The position numbers and the translations under genes are program-made. From CAYMCJ01 sp964388985 (lineage in GTDB: Bacteria > Patescibacteriota > Patescibacteriia > Patescibacteriales > CAYMCJ01): a DNA stretch of 8,565 nucleotides. Of this stretch, positions 6,401-8,565 are shown in pieces; the first letter of the stretch is position 1; every line of letters starts with the position of its first letter. The notes under the pieces are model-generated. The model did not search any database and was not told where the DNA came from. It saw only the letters and a list, made by a program, of their open reading frames with translations. The stretch spans positions 1 to 8,565 of the forward strand of contig CAYMCJ010000045.1 of NCBI GenBank assembly GCA_964388985.1, given 5' to 3'.

Positions 6401-6419
6401 ATTTTTCTTATTTTTATTT

Positions 6420-8033
6420 ATGGCGACTTTATATAGAAAATATCGGCCGCAGAATTTTAATGAAGTGGTCGGCCAGAACTATATTAAAATAACCCTGCAG
6501 AATGAAATTCAGTCGGGCAATATTGCTCATGCTTATCTTTTTTGCGGGCCAAGGGCGGTTGGAAAGACCACTATGGCTCGGGTTTTCTCAAAGTCCGTTA
6601 ATTGCCTGAACAGGAAAGAGACTGAGTTTGAACCTTGCAATGAATGCGCTATTTGTCGGGATATAAATGATAACCGGGATTTGGACATTATAGAAATTGA
6701 CGCCGCCAGCTATACCGGCGTTGATAACGTGCGTGAAAACATTATCGCTTCCGCCCGGGTGACGCCGTCAAGGTGCAAATATAAGATTTTTATTATTGAC
6801 GAGGTCCATATGCTTTCCATCTCCGCTTTTAATGCTTTGTTAAAAATTATTGAGGAGCCGCCGAGTTTTGTAATATTCATATTATGCACAACCGAAGTGC
6901 ATAAGGTTCCAAATACGATTATTTCCAGATGCCAGCGGTTTGATTTCCGGCGGATTAATGTTAATGATACTGTGAAGAAATTAAATTATATAGCCAAAAA
7001 GGAAAATATTAAAATTGACAAAAGCATATTGGAAACCATCGCTCGGCAGTCGGAGGGTTATATGAGAGACGCGGAAAGTTTGCTGGGGCAGATTGTTTCT
7101 ATTAGCGGTAAGGAAATTACGGCCGAGAAAGCCGACTTGGTTATTCCCAGGAGCGACATTAATGAAATTATCAATTTGATTGACAATTTAGCAAAAAAGG
7201 ACAGCGCTGGCGGTGTGAGGTTGATTAATAAACTGGTAGATGATGGAGTTGATTTAAAAAAATTTGTCAGTGATTTAATTGAAATAATGAGAAAATTGAT
7301 ACTTGGTAAAATTAATCCAAGTTTATCAGAAAGATTAGGTTTGGAGTTGGGTGAAAATTTTGAAAATATTGTAAATGAGGTTGGCCGGAATTTATCATTA
7401 GAGCGGTTAGTGTATTTAATTGAAGTTTTTATTAAAGCCAAAAATAAGATAAAAGAAAGCCATATCCCCCAGCTTCCGATTGAATTGGCAATTATAGAAT
7501 CGGGTCAGCCGATAGGGCTTTCCGGGAATATTAATAATCCCGGTAATTTGGCCGGTTTAAATTCAGACAATATAAATTCGGCGGCCAAGCCGTTTGTTCG
7601 ACAGTCGACAGATTTTAAAAGGGCCGGATTTAAAGATAAAGATATAGCCGCCGGCTGGAATGAAGTTTTGGTTAAAGTTAAAAAATATAATCATTCATTA
7701 TCTTTTATTTTGCGGGCTTGTTTGCCGGGAGAAATTAGCGACAATAAACTGCCTTTAATTTTTAAATATAAATTTCATAAAGAAAGGATTAACGACCCGC
7801 AGATTAAATCATTAGTGGAAAAAGTTTTGGGCGAAGTTTACGGCCGGCCTCTGACCATAGAGTCTGTTATTAATGAAAAGTTGGAAATTAATGGTTCGGC
7901 CCTATCGGGCGTAGGAGACAACTTGATTTCTGGCAATAAAAAAATAGCCGTTGTTAATGATAAAAAAGAGAAAGATGGCGGCAATATGGTTAGTGATGTA
8001 TTAGATATTTTCGGCGGCAAAGTCGTTAAGTGA
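6420..8033 (+). CDS. dnaX: DNA polymerase III subunit gamma/tau
   Basis: The clamp-loader ATPase that loads the sliding clamp during replication. ATG 6420 is chosen because the protein then begins MATLYRKYRPQNFNEVVGQ, the standard DnaX start; the upstream in-frame ATG 6375 would only add a low-complexity Leu/Phe run read from the inverted repeat. The product is 537 residues. Walker A is GPRAVGKTT (43-51). The zinc cysteines are C62, C73, C76 and C79. Walker B is IIDEVHML (125-132), sensor 1 is LCTTE (155-159), the arginine finger is in SRC (169-171), and sensor 2 lies in GYMRDAESLLGQ (from 213). Domain III follows, then a linker and a C-terminal domain (about 410-500, WNEVLVKVKKYN onward) as in gamma/tau proteins outside the enterobacteria. 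Length is intermediate between E. coli gamma and tau. There is no Shine-Dalgarno. An in-frame A_AAA_AAG heptamer occurs at 7193-7199. Confidence 0.95.
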   Translation: MATLYRKYRPQNFNEVVGQNYIKITLQNEIQSGNIAHAYLFCGPRAVGKTTMARVFSKSVNCLNRKETEFEPCNECAICRDINDNRDLDIIEIDAASYTGVDNVRENIIASARVTPSRCKYKIFIIDEVHMLSISAFNALLKIIEEPPSFVIFILCTTEVHKVPNTIISRCQRFDFRRINVNDTVKKLNYIAKKENIKIDKSILETIARQSEGYMRDAESLLGQIVSISGKEITAEKADLVIPRSDINEIINLIDNLAKKDSAGGVRLINKLVDDGVDLKKFVSDLIEIMRKLILGKINPSLSERLGLELGENFENIVNEVGRNLSLERLVYLIEVFIKAKNKIKESHIPQLPIELAIIESGQPIGLSGNINNPGNLAGLNSDNINSAAKPFVRQSTDFKRAGFKDKDIAAGWNEVLVKVKKYNHSLSFILRACLPGEISDNKLPLIFKYKFHKERINDPQIKSLVEKVLGEVYGRPLTIESVINEKLEINGSALSGVGDNLISGNKKIAVVNDKKEKDGGNMVSDVLDIFGGKVVK

Positions 8034-8047
8034 TGCGAATAAAATAT

Positions 8048-8121
8048 TCGGGGATCGTCTAGTGGTAGGACGGCTGGTTCTGGTCCAGCTAACCGGGGTT
8101 CAAATCCCTGTCCCCGAGCCA
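8048..8121 (+). tRNA. trnQ: tRNA-Gln (anticodon CUG)
   Basis: A complete cloverleaf of 74 bases. Acceptor TCGGGGA/TCCCCGA; D-arm GTCT-AGTGGTA-GGAC; anticodon arm GCTGG-TTCTGGT-CCAGC with anticodon CTG; 4-base variable loop; T-arm CGGGG-TTCAAAT-CCCTG. Discriminator G73 is followed by an encoded CCA. The U1-A72 pair and G73 agree with glutamine identity elements. It starts 14 bases after the dnaX stop with no terminator between, so it is probably processed from the dnaX transcript. Confidence 0.95.
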
Positions 8122-8133
8122 ATGAATTTTGTG

Positions 8134-8166
8134 AAAGCGACCGACACACGTCGGTTGCTTTTAGTT
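8134..8166 (+). terminator. Rho-independent terminator after tRNA-Gln
   Basis: A 12-bp stem (8134-8145 with 8150-8161, one G:T pair) has loop ACAC and is followed by TTTAGTTT. It lies 12 bases after the tRNA CCA end and would close the dnaX-tRNA transcript. Confidence 0.85.
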
Positions 8167-8182
8167 TGATATTAGCTAAAAA

Positions 8183-8226
8183 TGACAGGAATGATAGTCT
8201 ATTTTGTTTTTGCCCCGTTCCTGTCA
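8183..8226. repeat. 9-bp inverted repeat with 26-base loop
   Basis: TGACAGGAA (8183-8191) and TTCCTGTCA (8218-8226) are perfect inverted copies. The loop is T-rich. There is no coding sequence around it and no U-tract after it. It could be a protein site, a decayed hairpin, or the ends of a small element remnant; none can be chosen. Confidence 0.6.
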
Positions 8227-8268
8227 AAGATTATGATTTTATAGAATTACTCTTATTTTAGATAAAAA

Positions 8269-8294
8269 ACAGTGGTTCGAGCCCCATCTCTGTC
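8269..8294 (+). pseudogene. Decayed tRNA 3'-half-like segment
   Basis: The stretch contains GTGGTTCGAGCCCC followed by ATCTCTGTC, which looks like a T-arm and the 3' acceptor strand of a tRNA. The T-stem does not pair properly, and no 5' half or anticodon arm is visible before it. It is either a broken tRNA or a copied tRNA end of the kind left by integration. Chance resemblance is possible. Confidence 0.3.
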
Positions 8295-8336
8295 TATTGC
8301 GAATTTATTTTAAAAATATTAACCAAATTTGACTTA

Positions 8337-8345
8337 TGGTATAAT
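8337..8345 (+). promoter_or_regulatory. Extended -10 promoter, leaderless arrangement
   Basis: TGGTATAAT is an extended -10 with a perfect TATAAT (8340-8345). The -35 region (about 8317-8322) is poor. The box ends 8 bases before ATG 8354, so transcription should begin at or next to the start codon. Confidence 0.65.
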
Positions 8346-8353
8346 GAAAATAT

Positions 8354-8565
8354 ATGAAAAAGTTTAGATCAGTCGTTTTAATATCAATCGTCAGCGCTAT
8401 TGCTTGCTCGGTAGCGAGCTTTTGGGTGGGCGAAGCTAATTGGCAATTTTTACCTTTTTTGATTTTAGCTGGTTTTTTTATGGTCTGGATTCAAAAGGAA
8501 ACAGCTACTCATAAATTTTTAAGTAAATTATTAGTCGGATCTTTGCTTTTTGGTTTTTTAACCAT
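8354..8565 (+). CDS. Membrane protein, partial at the window end
   Basis: ATG 8354 opens at least 70 codons with no stop before the window end. The peptide starts MKKFRSVVLISIVSAIACSVASFW and has hydrophobic stretches at about 7-24, 31-46 and 59-70, separated by short polar turns (VGEANW, IQKETATHKF). This fits a multi-pass inner-membrane protein whose C-terminal part is outside the window. No family can be named from this part. The start is supported by the basic MKK beginning and by the extended -10 placed 8 bases upstream, which implies a leaderless mRNA with no Shine-Dalgarno. Confidence 0.65.
   Translation, partial: MKKFRSVVLISIVSAIACSVASFWVGEANWQFLPFLILAGFFMVWIQKETATHKFLSKLLVGSLLFGFLT

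Noticed and set aside
6375..6419. Upstream in-frame ATG adding a Leu/Phe-rich extension to DnaX
   Set aside because: The extension is the translation of the low-complexity inverted repeat, and DnaX proteins begin at the MATLYRKYRP position.
114..8033. Alternative genetic code with TGA read as glycine (known in some CPR lineages)
   Set aside because: Several long genes, one of 842 codons, contain no internal TGA, and TGA is used as a stop at natural protein ends (815, 8033).
7838..8227. A 129-codon minus-strand open frame across the dnaX end and the tRNA
   Set aside because: It contains the peptide typical of a tRNA read backwards (GFEPRLAGPEPAVL...) and overlaps real dnaX coding sequence; it is a shadow frame.
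8406..8423. GCTCG-GTAG-CGAGC hairpin followed by TTTT, resembling a terminator
   Set aside because: The stem is only 5 bp and lies inside the coding sequence of the last membrane protein; probably chance.

Overview
The window is AT-rich bacterial DNA in the standard genetic code. It most resembles a Candidatus Patescibacteria (CPR, probably Parcubacteria-type) genome. The reasons are the mix of tandem membrane-anchored surface proteins, a VirD4/TraG-like ATPase with a membrane anchor, a small acidic protein with a MIGPDGK-type C-terminal domain that I recall only from this group, a compact dnaX, and mostly missing Shine-Dalgarno sequences. This is a judgement from recognition; no search was run.

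Layout. Positions 1-2398 form a plus-strand block of surface proteins. It holds the C-terminal end of a tail-fibre/S74-chaperone-like protein (2-121), an overlapping Cys-rich anchored protein (114-815), a coiled-coil coding remnant (840-923), and a second anchored protein (926-2398) ending in seven repeats of about 50-60 residues, read here as a seven-bladed beta-propeller. The two anchored proteins share the same N-terminal module (membrane helix, then a DCH...YF(I/V)PTKTT.EWN.F segment with a conserved Cys pair) but have unrelated C-terminal heads. Next comes a full-length VirD4/TraG-like ATPase (2417-4945). A short minus-strand gene at 4980-5150 encodes a 56-residue tail-anchored protein and has its own promoter, Shine-Dalgarno and terminator. 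Its promoter lies back to back with a plus-strand promoter that drives a GC-rich, foldable 5' leader (5281-5348) and an acidic conserved protein (5365-6245). That gene is interrupted by a 100-N scaffold gap flanked by an exact 55-bp repeat; collapsing the repeat restores one 241-codon frame, so the gap is almost certainly an assembly artefact.

After a terminator and a new promoter comes dnaX (true start 6420), preceded by an unusual 22-bp inverted repeat with mirror-symmetric arms. dnaX is followed after 14 bases by tRNA-Gln(CUG) and a strong terminator, so the two are probably co-transcribed. The stretch 8167-8353 holds an inverted repeat, a decayed tRNA 3'-half-like segment and an extended -10 promoter placed for leaderless expression of the last gene, a membrane protein cut by the window end.

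The most interesting items are the switch-like leader RNA, the modular surface-protein pair with its coiled-coil remnant, the small minus-strand membrane protein with its symmetric divergent promoters, and the inverted repeat just ahead of dnaX.
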